A stretch of DNA of 39,761 nt from a bacterium (lineage in GTDB: Bacteria; CG2-30-53-67; CG2-30-70-394), in assembly GCA_024278555.1 (NCBI GenBank), contig JAJRSX010000062.1, forward strand, positions 1 through 39,761. Direction: 5' to 3'. Within the stretch, counting starts at the first letter, position 1; every line of letters begins with the position of its first letter. Of the stretch, positions 24,110 to 32,636 are shown piece by piece. A program made the translations under genes and the position numbers. The notes beneath the pieces are model-generated. The model ran no database searches. It was not told the DNA's origin and worked only from the letters and a program-made list of their open reading frames with translations.

Positions 24110-24982
24110 ATGGAGAGCCCCGTCCAGGTCCACCTCCGCCTCCCTGCCGTGGCCGCCGGTGCGGTCGAGGAGCTCCTCTGGTCCCTCGACGCGGGGGCGG
24201 TGTCGCTCTCCGAGATTGGGGAGGAGATGGAGCTCACCGCGATCCTCCCGGCCGCCGTGGCCGCCGGCCTGGAGGCGCAGGTCGCCGCCTTCCTCGACGC
24301 CTCCGGGATCGATGTCTCCTTCACCCTGACGCGCGAGCCGTATGCCGAGCGCGACTGGCAGGCCGCCTTCCGCCAGGAGTTTCTGCCGGTGGTGGTCGGC
24401 GAGCGGCTGGTGGTGGCGCCCACCTGGTGGGAGGCGCCCCTGCCGTCGGTCCCGATCTGCCTGCGCATCGACCCGCAGATGGCCTTCGGCACCGGCCACC
24501 ACGCCACCACCCATGCCTGCCTCGCCTGGCTCGTGGAGCGGGCCGCCGAAGGCGGCGCCCACCCCGGCGGACTCATCGACGCCGGCTGCGGCTCGGGGGT
24601 CCTGGCCATCGCCGCCCACCACCTCGGCTTCACCCCGGTGGTGGCGATCGACAACGATCCCATCGCCTGCACCACCGCCCGCTGCAACGCCGCGGCCAAT
24701 GGTGCCGCCACCATCCAGGTCATCGATGGCGACCTCGCCACCACGCCCCTTGGGGCCGCCCCGACGGTGGTCGCCAACCTCACCGCCGCGACGATCCTCG
24801 CCCTCCTCCCCACCCTCCTGGCGATGGTCGCCCCCGGTGGCCGCCTGATCCTCGCCGGCATCCTCACCGAACGCGAAGCAGAGGTGGCCGCCGCCCTCAC
24901 AGCGGTGGGCCAACAGATAGTGACGCGGTACGAGGCGGACGGCTGGATCGCCGTCGTCAGCGAGGGGGGTCCCACACGGTAG
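24110..24982 (+). CDS. prmA: Ribosomal protein L11 methyltransferase
   Basis: A 290-residue SAM-dependent methyltransferase that methylates ribosomal protein L11. The N-terminal substrate domain has the typical opening (VQVHLRLPAVAAGAVEELLWSLDAGAVSLSE). The linker motif MAFGTGHHATTHACL is at about 124-138, SAM motif I LIDAGCGSGVLAIAA at 155-169, and the NLTAATILALLP motif follows near 224. The size is normal for the family. The ATG at 24110 was chosen because it begins just before the conserved front; upstream frame residues are not family-like. No obvious operon partner. Confidence 0.95.
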   Translation: MESPVQVHLRLPAVAAGAVEELLWSLDAGAVSLSEIGEEMELTAILPAAVAAGLEAQVAAFLDASGIDVSFTLTREPYAERDWQAAFRQEFLPVVVGERLVVAPTWWEAPLPSVPICLRIDPQMAFGTGHHATTHACLAWLVERAAEGGAHPGGLIDAGCGSGVLAIAAHHLGFTPVVAIDNDPIACTTARCNAAANGAATIQVIDGDLATTPLGAAPTVVANLTAATILALLPTLLAMVAPGGRLILAGILTEREAEVAAALTAVGQQIVTRYEADGWIAVVSEGGPTR

Positions 24983-25035
24983 ACACGAACTCCCTCTCGG
25001 AGCCTGCGGCGCGGAAGGGTCGACCCCGCACGGTC

Positions 25036-25150
25036 GCGGGAATGTCCCGCCATGCGGTTGCCCGTGGTCCCCAGGAGGGGAGTCTCCTGGCCCCACCCTC
25101 ACGAGGCGGCCGACTTCTCCGAGGGGGAGAGGAGGAGTCGGCGCGCCTCG
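25036..25150. repeat. Cluster of three GC-rich hairpins
   Basis: gcggga/tcccgc (25036-25050), ccaggag/ctcctgg (25071-25090) and a long interrupted stem cgaggcg-gccgact-tctcc pairing with its complement (25102-25150). They lie beyond the prmA stop. There is no T-run, so a REP-like or mRNA 3'-end role is more likely than termination. Confidence 0.5.
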
Positions 25151-25274
25151 CGTTCTAAGGGGGATACCTCGGCTAATGCAGGTGGCGTGCCAGGTCGGCG
25201 AAAAGCTGAGAAAAGGGTCATACACCCTTATTCTTCAGTCCTTTGCACAAAATCCGGCACCACGGAACGACCCC

Positions 25275-25334
25275 GAAAAGGAAACTCGAGTTTCCATTTC
25301 TACCCCCGGAAATGGAAACTCGAGTTTCCTTTTC
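25275..25334. repeat. Perfect 26 bp inverted repeat with 8 nt spacer
   Basis: Two arms (25275-25300 and 25309-25334) are exact complements. Each arm also contains the self-palindrome ggaaactcgagtttcc (25280-25295 and 25314-25329), so cruciform or dimeric binding forms are possible. The AT-rich composition differs from the genome. It is next to, but distinct from, the second palindrome. Confidence 0.8.
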
Positions 25335-25352
25335 CCGGCTCCTTTACGGCTA

Positions 25353-25512
25353 CAGTTTCGGGGTCACAGTTTCGGGGTCAGGTCTTGCAGTTTCCGGGGT
25401 CACGGGGTCAGGTCTTGCATTGCAACATTTCTTCCAGAAATGTTGCAATGCAAGACCTGACCCCGTGACCCCGAAACTGCCGAAACTGCTGCGACCCCGA
25501 AACTGCTGACCC
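25353..25512. mobile_element. Palindromic REP/RAYT-like repeat block
   Basis: Direct copies of cagtttcggggtca (25353-25366, 25367-25380, and 25389-25402 with one insertion) lead into a 45 bp inverted repeat with a single bulge and a 3 nt loop (25387-25432 with 25436-25480) built on ggggtcaggtcttgca. Inverted and partial copies continue to about 25512. From memory, ggggtcaggtcttgca-type strings occur beside REP-associated tyrosine transposases in many bacteria. No transposase is present here, so this would be a non-autonomous unit. A degenerate piece is at 188-202. Confidence 0.55.
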
Positions 25513-25523
25513 CAAAACCGCGG

Positions 25524-26291
25524 TCACGCCTCCACGGCGACGCCGGCGGTCTCCAGCTTGCCCTTGAGGCGCAACAGGGCCTTGGTGTGGATCTGGGAGA
25601 TGCGCGACTCGGTGACCCCGAGGACGACGCCGATCTCCTTCATGGTGAGCTCATCGAAGTAGTAGAGGGAGACGACGGTGCGCTCGCGTGGCGGGATGAG
25701 GTCGAGCTCGTGCTCGATCACCTCCTTGACCCACTGCTCATCGAAGGCGTCGGCAGCGTCGCGTGCCTCCGGGTCGGTGATCGAGTCCTGCAGGCAGCGG
25801 TCGTCGTCGTCGTCGCGGTCGAAGGAGTCGTTGAGGGAGATGAGGGGCAGCCCCTGCGCCTTCGATTCGAGGATGGTGAGCTCGCCGACGGTGAGGCCGA
25901 GCTCCGCCGCCACCTCCTCGTGGGTGGCCGGCCGGCCGTAGACCTGCTCCAGGCGGGCGTAGGCCCGCGCCAGGGTGTTGATCTTCTGGCGCACCGAGCG
26001 GGGCACCCAGTCCTGGGCCCGCAGCTCGTCGAGCATGGCGCCACGGACGCGAATCTCGGCGTAGGTCTTGAACTGGATGTTGCGCGACAGGTCGAACTTC
26101 TCGATCGCGTCGATCAGCCCCAGGACCCCGGCGTTGATCAGCTCCTCCAGCTCGATGTGCGACGGCAGCCGCGCCGCCACCCGGTGGGCGATGTACTTGA
26201 TCTGCGGCGCGTAGAGAAGGATGAGCTCGTTGCGCAGGGCCACGGGGCGGCCACTGCCCTCGGCCAGGTACGCTTTGATTGTGTCCATCAT
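25524..26291 (-). CDS. fliA: Flagellar sigma factor FliA (σ28)
   Basis: A 255-residue σ70-family factor for late flagellar genes. Region 2 (LILLYAPQIKYIAHRVAARLPSHIELEELINAGVLGLIDAIEKFD) and the FKTYAEIRVRGAMLDELRAQDW segment are diagnostic of FliA/WhiG. The region 4 helix-turn-helix is TMKEIGVVLGVTESRISQIHTKAL near the end. Two adjacent ATGs (26291 and 26288) are possible. Last gene of the flagellar operon, 38 bp after flhG. A matching promoter is found at 33211-33237 for the winged-helix/HDOD pair. Confidence 0.95.
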   Translation of the reverse strand: MMDTIKAYLAEGSGRPVALRNELILLYAPQIKYIAHRVAARLPSHIELEELINAGVLGLIDAIEKFDLSRNIQFKTYAEIRVRGAMLDELRAQDWVPRSVRQKINTLARAYARLEQVYGRPATHEEVAAELGLTVGELTILESKAQGLPLISLNDSFDRDDDDDRCLQDSITDPEARDAADAFDEQWVKEVIEHELDLIPPRERTVVSLYYFDELTMKEIGVVLGVTESRISQIHTKALLRLKGKLETAGVAVEA

Positions 26292-26329
26292 GGTCTTGTC
26301 TCCCGGGTGGGTGCCTTTCTTTGCGAGGC

Positions 26330-27190
26330 CTACAGGGCGGGGCCGGCGGCCTCGGGGGTCCAGAGGCGGCGCCAGAAGAACTGGATGTTTCCCTTCGGGA
26401 ACATCGACGCGGGCGAGCGGTCGATCTCCTTGGCGAGCTCGCGGAAGTGGCGGCTGGAGATCGCCTCGGGGTAGCGCTCGGTGACGAGCTGCTGGTCGCG
26501 CACCGCCCGCGCCAGCTTGTCGTCGTGGGGGACGAAGCCGGCGAGCTCGAGGCGGATGGTGAGGAAGCGGTCGCACACCGTGGTGAGGTGGCGGAAGACC
26601 GACAGGGCCTCACGCTCGCCGCTCGCCTGGTTGACGATGAGCTTGAACTCCTTCTCGCCGTACTGGCGGCTCATCACCTTGATGAAGGCGTAGGCGTCGG
26701 TGAGCGAGGTGGGCTCGGGGGTCGCGACGACGCAGATCTCCTGGGCGGCCATGGAGAAGAAGCAGACGTTGGCGGCGATCCCTGCTCCCGTGTCGATGAT
26801 GAAGACGTCCACCGGCTCGTCGAGCTCGTCGAGCCCGGCGAGGAAGCGGAGGCGGTCCGCCTCGGAGAGGTGGGTCAGCTCGGCAAGCCCCGACGGCGCC
26901 GGCAGGATGCGCATGCCGCCGGGGCCGGTGATGAGGATCTCCTGCAGGGTCGCGTCGCCGCGCAGACAGTCCTGCAGGGTGAGGGCCGGGTTGAGGCCGA
27001 GCAGCACGTCGATGTTCCCGAGGCCGAGGTCGGCGTCGAGGACGAGGACATTGAGGCCGCGCTCGCACAGGGCGTAGGCGAGGTTGGCGACGATGTTGGT
27101 CTTGCCGACGCCCCCTTTACCGGAGGTGACGGAGAGGACCTTGACGTGGGTATCCCGGCGACTGGAACCGGCGAGGTTGAGTGGGCTCAT
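26330..27190 (-). CDS. flhG: Flagellar number regulator FlhG (FleN), MinD-like ATPase
   Basis: A 286-residue MinD/ParA-type ATPase that limits flagellar number and works with FlhF. The deviant Walker A is SGKGGVGKTN (near 24-33), with DADLGLGNIDVLLG and VFIIDTGAGI following as switch and Walker B regions. The start at 27190 overlaps the flhF stop by 4 bp (ATGA), supporting it over the in-frame ATG 24 bp upstream. Its C-terminus reads FWRRLWTPEAAGPAL. Confidence 0.94.
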   Translation of the reverse strand: MSPLNLAGSSRRDTHVKVLSVTSGKGGVGKTNIVANLAYALCERGLNVLVLDADLGLGNIDVLLGLNPALTLQDCLRGDATLQEILITGPGGMRILPAPSGLAELTHLSEADRLRFLAGLDELDEPVDVFIIDTGAGIAANVCFFSMAAQEICVVATPEPTSLTDAYAFIKVMSRQYGEKEFKLIVNQASGEREALSVFRHLTTVCDRFLTIRLELAGFVPHDDKLARAVRDQQLVTERYPEAISSRHFRELAKEIDRSPASMFPKGNIQFFWRRLWTPEAAGPAL

Positions 27191-28671
27191 CTTTGTTCCT
27201 TGTCGGACAGGCAAGTAGCGACTAGAGGCCTCTTTGAGACGGCGGCTTGATTCGTTGACACGGACCCTTCGGCGCCGCCTCCGGCCGTCCCCCGGCGAGT
27301 CACCAGGGCACGCAGGAGGTCGCGGTTGGCGTCGGCGAGGTCCTCGGGGAGCTGCCGGCCGGTGGTCAGCCAGCTCACCGGCAGGGCCGTCTCCGCGGCG
27401 ATCGCCGCCACCTGGCCGAAGGAGGCGGCCTCGTCGACCTTGGTGAAGGCGAGGCGGTCGATGCCGAGGGTGCGGTGGGCGGCGACCTGGCGGCGCATCT
27501 CGGGAAGCGCGGTGGCCGCCGGCAGGAGGAGGTGACAGACGGCGCGCCGCGCCAGGCCACGCAGGAGCACGGCGAGGTCGGGCTGCTGCTCCACGTCGAC
27601 GCTGGTGGCCGGGCAGTCGACGAGACCGAGGCAGTGGGGGGGGAGACGGTCGAGGGCCTTGTCGAGGGCGGCCCCGTCGCTCACCCGGGTCAGGGGCAGG
27701 CCGAAGACCTCGGCGTAGCGGCCCAACAGGGCGGCCCCCTCTGGGCGGGCGAAATCGAGGGTGATGAGGTGGACCGGGATCTGGTGGAGCTGCTTGGCGC
27801 GCAGGGCGAGCTTCACCACCAGGGTCGACTTGCCGGCGCCGCTGGAGCCGAGCAGGGCGTGGACCTCGCCCGCCCCCGCCTCGGGGGTGCAGTTGATCGC
27901 CGTGCCCATCGCCTCGGCGAGGCGCATGAGCGGGGTCTCCCCGGGGGTGGCGGGCTGCGAACCGTAGGAGGCCTGGAGCCGCCCGCCCCAGTGGCGTGCG
28001 GCCACGGAGTCGAGGCCGGCAACGGAGAGCTCGGCGAGCAGCCGCGGGTCGACCTCGCCCGCCGCCATCGGCTGCGGCGCCTGGATCGCGGCGACCAGGG
28101 TGTCGACCTTGCGATCCAGGGCGATGAGGGCGGTGGTGAGCGCGATGAGTTCGCTCGACTCCGGCGCGGGGGAAACCACCGTGGCCGGAGGGGACGCCTC
28201 GGCGTGGGCCGCACCGATCTGCCGCACCGCCTCCGCCACGGAGTCGAGGCGCCGCTCCAGATCGGCGACGGCCGACGGCGCCGGGTGGAGGTCGGCGGAT
28301 GGGGGCTGGGGGGAAGGCCCCTGCCCTCCGGACAGGGCCGATTTCTCGGAGGAGGCGGCATCATGCGCCTCGGGTCGGCCGCGCCGACCCGCCAACCCCC
28401 CATCCCCCACCCGCCGATCTCCACCGCGACGGGGCGCCTCGGCGCGCGCCAGGACGGTGTCGAAGCTCGCCCGCACCGGCGGGATGACCCGTCGGCGCCG
28501 GCCCGGGTTGCGATCCACCGCCGCCACCACCTCCACCAGCTCGCCGGCGGCGCGCCGCCCGGCATCCTTGATCCGGCGGGTCTCCAAGAGGACCGCGTCG
28601 GGGCCGAGGCTCTTCTTCACCGCGGCCATGGCCTCGGGGACGGTGCGGGCGGCGAAACGTTGGATACGCAT
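27187..28671 (-). CDS. flhF: Flagellar biosynthesis GTPase FlhF with element-derived linker
   Basis: A 494-residue SRP-type GTPase that sets the site of polar flagella. The N-terminus MRIQRFAARTVPEAMAAVKKSLGPDAVLLETR is the FlhF B domain. The G domain has the P-loop GSSGAGKST (275-283), LITLDFARPEG, and FTKVDEAASFGQ near the end. Residues 83-129 are encoded by a 140 bp G-rich inverted-repeat element (28285-28424) lying in the normally variable linker; the frame stays open. The classical DTAG motif is replaced by LVDCPATS, an unusual change in the switch II/G3 region that could affect GTP hydrolysis. The gene is 3 bp from flhA and overlaps flhG. Confidence 0.92.
   Translation of the reverse strand: MRIQRFAARTVPEAMAAVKKSLGPDAVLLETRRIKDAGRRAAGELVEVVAAVDRNPGRRRRVIPPVRASFDTVLARAEAPRRGGDRRVGDGGLAGRRGRPEAHDAASSEKSALSGGQGPSPQPPSADLHPAPSAVADLERRLDSVAEAVRQIGAAHAEASPPATVVSPAPESSELIALTTALIALDRKVDTLVAAIQAPQPMAAGEVDPRLLAELSVAGLDSVAARHWGGRLQASYGSQPATPGETPLMRLAEAMGTAINCTPEAGAGEVHALLGSSGAGKSTLVVKLALRAKQLHQIPVHLITLDFARPEGAALLGRYAEVFGLPLTRVSDGAALDKALDRLPPHCLGLVDCPATSVDVEQQPDLAVLLRGLARRAVCHLLLPAATALPEMRRQVAAHRTLGIDRLAFTKVDEAASFGQVAAIAAETALPVSWLTTGRQLPEDLADANRDLLRALVTRRGTAGGGAEGSVSTNQAAVSKRPLVATCLSDKEQR
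28285..28424. mobile_element. G-rich inverted-repeat element, copy 1 (inside flhF)
   Basis: The 33 bp ends (28285-28317 and 28392-28424) are inverted copies matching at 28 of 33 positions, built on gtggag(g/a)tcggcgg(a/g)tggggg. Inside are a hairpin gccct/agggc (28323-28338) and a perfect 8 bp hairpin gggtcggc/gccgaccc (28372-28390) separated by 33 nt. The same order of parts and nearly the same length recur at 35266-35401. No coding capacity of its own; a MITE-like insertion tolerated by the FlhF linker is the likely reading. Confidence 0.55.
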
Positions 28672-28674
28672 TGC

Positions 28675-30774
28675 CTACTCGACGGTGGCGACCGACTGGA
28701 CCCGCACGTCGGGCTCGATCTCGTTGAAGGAGAGGACCGCCAACCCCTTGATGAAGCGGTCGGTGAGGCGGCGCAGGTGGCGGCGCAGGGACGGCTGGAC
28801 CAGGAGGACCGGGGTGATCGACGCCGCCTGGAGGTCGCGGGTGGTGTCGGCGAGCTTGTCGATGATCTGCTGGGCCCGCGCCGGCTCCATGGAGAGCTGC
28901 TGACCGCGCTCCCCCTCGGCGATGGCCCGCGCCAGCTCCTCCTCGATCGCCCCGCCGAGGGTGAAGACCTGAAGCTCGCCGCCGTCGCCGAGATACTTGT
29001 TGGTGATCGTCCGCGAAAGGGCGGCGCGCACCTGCTCGGTGAGCAGCTCCGGGTCGGTGGTGAGCGGTGCGTGGTCGGCGAGGACCTCGAGGATGGTCTG
29101 GAGGTTGCGCACCGAGATGTCCTCGGCGAGGAGGTTCTGGAGGACCTTCTGCACCTGGCCGAGGGTGAGGAGGCCGGGGACCAGCTCCTCCACTACCTTT
29201 GGGCGCCGCTTGCCAAGGTGGTCGAGAAGATCCTGGACCTCCTGCCGGCCGACGAGCTCGTGGGCGTGAGAGCGGACCACCTCGGTGATGTGGGTGGCGA
29301 GCACCGTCGGCAGGTCGACCACCGTGTAGCCGGCGAACTGCGCCTTCTCCCGGTCGCGCTCGGTGATCCACATGGCCGGCAGGCCAAAGGCGGGCTCGGT
29401 GGTCGCCACCCCGTCGATGGGCTGCTCGACGGTCCCGGGATCCATCGCCAGGAGGTGGTGGAGCATCACCTCGCCGTCGGCGACCGCCACCCCACGGATA
29501 TAGATGCGGTAGGCGCCCTGCTTGAGCTGCAGGTTGTCGCGGATGTGGATCGGCGGGACGATGATCCCGAGGTCGGTGGCCGCCTGGCGGCGGATCGCCT
29601 TGATGCGCGACAGCAGATCGCCGCTCTTGCCCGCGTCCACCAGGGAGATGAGGCCGAAGCCGACCTCCAGCTCCAGGACGTCGAGGTCCAGCAGCTCGGC
29701 CATTGCCTCGGGCGAGGTGTCGGGCGACGCCTCCGGCTCGATCGCCTCCTCTACCTCGTCCACCGCCGCCGGCGGCTCCGCCACCGCCGAGCGGTGGGAG
29801 ATGAAGGCGGTCAGCCCGGCCAGCGCCAAGAAGGGCAGGGTCGGCAGGCCGGGGACCAGGCCGAGGAGCGCCAGGACACCGGAGGCCAGGTACATCGCCC
29901 GCGGATAGGCGGAGAGCTCCTTGGCGAGGGTGTTGCCGAGGTTGTCGCTGGTCGCCGAGTTGGTGACCACGATGCCCGCGGCGGTGGAGATGATCAGCGC
30001 GGGGATCTGCGACACGAGGCCGTCGCCGACGGTGAGGATGGTGTAGTTGTGGGCCGCGGCCGCCAGGGTCATCCCCTGTTGCAGGGTGCCGATGATCAGG
30101 CCGCCGACGATGTTGATGCTGGTGATGATGATGCCGGCGATGGCGTCGCCGCGGACAAACTTGGAGGCGCCGTCCATCGCCCCGAAGAAGTCGGCCTCCT
30201 GCTCGATCTCCTCCCGCCGCGCGCGCGCCTGGTTCTCGTCGATGAGGCCGGCGTTGAGGTCGGCGTCGATCGACATCTGCTTGCCGGGCATCGCGTCGAG
30301 GGTGAAGCGGGCGGAGACCTCCGCTACCCGCCCGGCGCCCTTGGTGATGACGATGAAGTTGATGAGGACGAGGATCAGAAAGACGATGATCCCGATGACG
30401 TAGTTGCCGCCGACGACGAACTGCCCAAACGCCTGGATCACGTGGCCGGCGGCGCCCGGCCCCTCGTTGCCGTGGGAGAGGATGAGGCGGGTGGAGGCGA
30501 CGTTGAGCGACAGGCGCAGCAACGTGGTGACCAGCAGCAGGGGCGGGAAGACGGAGAAGTCGAGCGGCGAGGTGGTCGAGGTGGCGACGAAGAGGATGAG
30601 GACCGCGCTGGTGACCGAGATGGCGAGCAGGAGGTCCATCACCGGCGCCGGCAGGGGCACCGTCATCACCATCAAGATCCCCACCACCCCGGCGGCGAGG
30701 TAGAGCTCACCGCGGTGGCCACCGCCGGTGAGGGCGGCTGGGGATGGGGCGGTGGCGGAGAGGGCAGCGGCCAT
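28675..30774 (-). CDS. flhA: Flagellar export apparatus protein FlhA
   Basis: A 699-residue core of the flagellar type III secretion gate. The N-terminal half has about eight helices with family blocks PPLLLVTTLLRLSLNVASTRLIL, FVVGGNYVIGIIVFLILVLINFIVITKGAGRVAEVSARFTLDAMPGKQ (the FHIPEP signature region) and DFFGAMDGASKFVRGDA. The cytosolic C-terminal half binds export substrates (LLLVQPSLRRHLRRLTDRF near the end). The ATG at 30774 is 5 bp after the flhB stop. Length is normal. Confidence 0.97.
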   Translation of the reverse strand: MAAALSATAPSPAALTGGGHRGELYLAAGVVGILMVMTVPLPAPVMDLLLAISVTSAVLILFVATSTTSPLDFSVFPPLLLVTTLLRLSLNVASTRLILSHGNEGPGAAGHVIQAFGQFVVGGNYVIGIIVFLILVLINFIVITKGAGRVAEVSARFTLDAMPGKQMSIDADLNAGLIDENQARARREEIEQEADFFGAMDGASKFVRGDAIAGIIITSINIVGGLIIGTLQQGMTLAAAAHNYTILTVGDGLVSQIPALIISTAAGIVVTNSATSDNLGNTLAKELSAYPRAMYLASGVLALLGLVPGLPTLPFLALAGLTAFISHRSAVAEPPAAVDEVEEAIEPEASPDTSPEAMAELLDLDVLELEVGFGLISLVDAGKSGDLLSRIKAIRRQAATDLGIIVPPIHIRDNLQLKQGAYRIYIRGVAVADGEVMLHHLLAMDPGTVEQPIDGVATTEPAFGLPAMWITERDREKAQFAGYTVVDLPTVLATHITEVVRSHAHELVGRQEVQDLLDHLGKRRPKVVEELVPGLLTLGQVQKVLQNLLAEDISVRNLQTILEVLADHAPLTTDPELLTEQVRAALSRTITNKYLGDGGELQVFTLGGAIEEELARAIAEGERGQQLSMEPARAQQIIDKLADTTRDLQAASITPVLLVQPSLRRHLRRLTDRFIKGLAVLSFNEIEPDVRVQSVATVE

Positions 30775-30779
30775 GGCGA

Positions 30780-31844
30780 TTACCTCGAGGTAGCGGTCGC
30801 CTCACGGCGGGCGCGATAGACGTAGGCGAGGAGCTCGGCGACGGCGCGGTAGAGGTGCTCGGGGACGAACTGTCCCACCTCCACGGTGCGGTAGAGGGTG
30901 CGGGCCAGGGGCCGGTCCTCGCGCACCATCACCCCGGCGTCGCGGGCGATCTGCTTGATCCGCTGGGCGACAAAGCCGGCCCCCTTGGCGACCACCCGGG
31001 GCGCTGCGTCCTCGCCGCGCTGGTAACGCAGGGCCACGGCAAAGTGGGTCGGGTTGGTGACCACCACGTCGGCGGTGGGCACCTCGGCCATCATCCGCTT
31101 GCTCGCCATCTCGCGCTGCAGCGCCCGGATGCGGGAGCGGATAAGGGGGTCGCCCTCGGACTCCTTCATCTCCTCCTTCACCTCCTGGGTGGTCATCCGT
31201 AGGTCCTGGGTGAACTTCCACCGCTGGTAGGCGAAGTCGGCGAGCGCCAGGAGGCAGATGAAGATCAGGCAGTTACGCATCACCGCGAAGCAGAGGAGGC
31301 CGGTCTGCGGCAGGATGGTGGCGACGCCGCCGCCCCCCACCGCGACGATGTCTGCCACCCGGTGGCGGAGGGAGAGCCACACCACCACCGACAGGGCGAT
31401 GATCTTCGCCACACCGCGCAGGAGCTCCATCACCGCATTGAGGGAGAAGAGGCGCTTGAAGCCGGCCGTCGGGCTGACCCGCTCAAGCTTCGGGGCGACC
31501 GCCTCCGGGCTCATCACCATCCCCACCTGGCCGAAGCCGCCGATGAGGGCGGCGGCGGTGGAGGCGAGGAGGACCGGCGCCAGCACCCCCAACCCGGCAC
31601 GGGTCCAGCCGGCGGCGAGGCCCGGCAGGGACTCCAGGTCAATATCAAAGCCGCCCGCGAGGCAACCACGGGTAATCGCCTCCAGCCCCGCCCACATGTG
31701 GCTTCCGCCGAGGGTGAGGGCGAGGACCCCGCCGCCGAGGACCATCGCCGAGGTCACCTCGCGGCTCTTCGGCACCTGCCCCTTACGCCGCGCCTCGTCG
31801 CGCTTGTGTTGGGTAGGCTGCTGGGTCTTGTCCTGATCCGACAC
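30780..31844 (-). CDS. flhB: Flagellar export switch protein FlhB
   Basis: A 354-residue export apparatus component that switches substrate specificity by self-cleavage at NPTH (264-267, in VVTNPTHFAVALRY). It opens with the usual charged DKTQQPTQHKRDEARRKGQVPKSREV, has four helices, and ends with a cytosolic domain. It starts at GTG 31844 with ggag upstream. It lies 15 bp after fliR and 5 bp before flhA. Confidence 0.96.
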   Translation of the reverse strand: MSDQDKTQQPTQHKRDEARRKGQVPKSREVTSAMVLGGGVLALTLGGSHMWAGLEAITRGCLAGGFDIDLESLPGLAAGWTRAGLGVLAPVLLASTAAALIGGFGQVGMVMSPEAVAPKLERVSPTAGFKRLFSLNAVMELLRGVAKIIALSVVVWLSLRHRVADIVAVGGGGVATILPQTGLLCFAVMRNCLIFICLLALADFAYQRWKFTQDLRMTTQEVKEEMKESEGDPLIRSRIRALQREMASKRMMAEVPTADVVVTNPTHFAVALRYQRGEDAAPRVVAKGAGFVAQRIKQIARDAGVMVREDRPLARTLYRTVEVGQFVPEHLYRAVAELLAYVYRARREATATSR

Positions 31845-31859
31845 GGGAGGCTCCGGCGG

Positions 31860-32636
31860 CTACGACAGGGAGGTGAGGATGTGGGTGAAGTGGCCGCCCA
31901 TGCCGTCGACGCCCCGCTCCATCCACCACGCCAACAGCGGCAGGGTGAGGCCGAGGGAGACCAGGCCGATGGCGATCTGCAGGGGAAAGGCGACAAGGAA
32001 GACGTTCATCTGCGGCAGGGTCCGCGCCAGGATCCCGAGGCCGAGTTGGGTGAGGAGCATGGCGGCGATCACCGGCGCGGCGATCGACAGGCCGGCGACG
32101 AAGACCGCGGAGGTGAGCTCGTAGATCACCTCCATGGCGCCGCCGCCGAAGTGGGCCCCGGCGAGCCCCACCCGGCCGAAGCTGAGGGCGAGGGCCTCGA
32201 TCACCCGCAGGTGGCCGCCAAGGGCGAAGAAGATCAGGCCGGCGAGGATGAACTGGAACTGCCCCACCACCATCGAGTTGGCGTGGGTCATCGGGTCGAA
32301 CTGGCTGGCGGCGGCGAAGCCCATCTGGGCGGCGATCGTCTGGCCGGCGAGCTGGATACCGGCAAACAGCGCCGCCACCACGAAGCCGATCAGCGCCCCG
32401 ATGACGATCTCCCCGGCGACCCCGAGCGCCAGGGCCGTGAGGCTCGTGGGGGCGGCGACCGCGGCGACGCGCGGCAACAGCAGCCCGGCGATCGCCACGG
32501 CGAGTCCCACCTTCACCGGCCGCGGCACCACGCTGCCCCCGAGGACCGGGGTGAGGCCGATCACCGCCGCCACCCGCGCCAGCACCAGGGCGAAGCGGGC
32601 CGCCAGACCGAGGTCGATGGACAGGGCCGCGCTCAT
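31860..32636 (-). CDS. fliR: Flagellar export protein FliR
   Basis: A 258-residue polytopic subunit of the export gate (FliPQR). Conserved segments are ARVAAVIGLTPVLGG at the front, GEIVIGALIGFVVAALFAGIQLAGQTIAAQMGFAAASQFDP in the middle and LTQLGLGILARTLPQMNVFLVAFPLQIAIG near the end. The ATG at 32636 overlaps the fliQ stop by 4 bp, fixing the start. Confidence 0.95.
   Translation of the reverse strand: MSAALSIDLGLAARFALVLARVAAVIGLTPVLGGSVVPRPVKVGLAVAIAGLLLPRVAAVAAPTSLTALALGVAGEIVIGALIGFVVAALFAGIQLAGQTIAAQMGFAAASQFDPMTHANSMVVGQFQFILAGLIFFALGGHLRVIEALALSFGRVGLAGAHFGGGAMEVIYELTSAVFVAGLSIAAPVIAAMLLTQLGLGILARTLPQMNVFLVAFPLQIAIGLVSLGLTLPLLAWWMERGVDGMGGHFTHILTSLS

Larger units (their letters stand above)
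24983..25523. other. Hairpin- and palindrome-packed intergenic region
   Basis: A 541 bp gap between convergent prmA and fliA with no supported gene. The left part (25036-25150) holds three GC hairpins; the right part (25275-25480) holds two very long palindromes and direct cagtttcggggtca repeats. Between them, 25160-25270 is ordinary sequence with lower GC. The right part is distinctly AT-richer than the genome, suggesting acquired or mobile DNA. Confidence 0.65.

Noticed and set aside
25163-25480. CRISPR array
   Set aside because: Repeats are inverted and adjacent, not regularly spaced direct repeats with unique spacers, and there are no cas genes.
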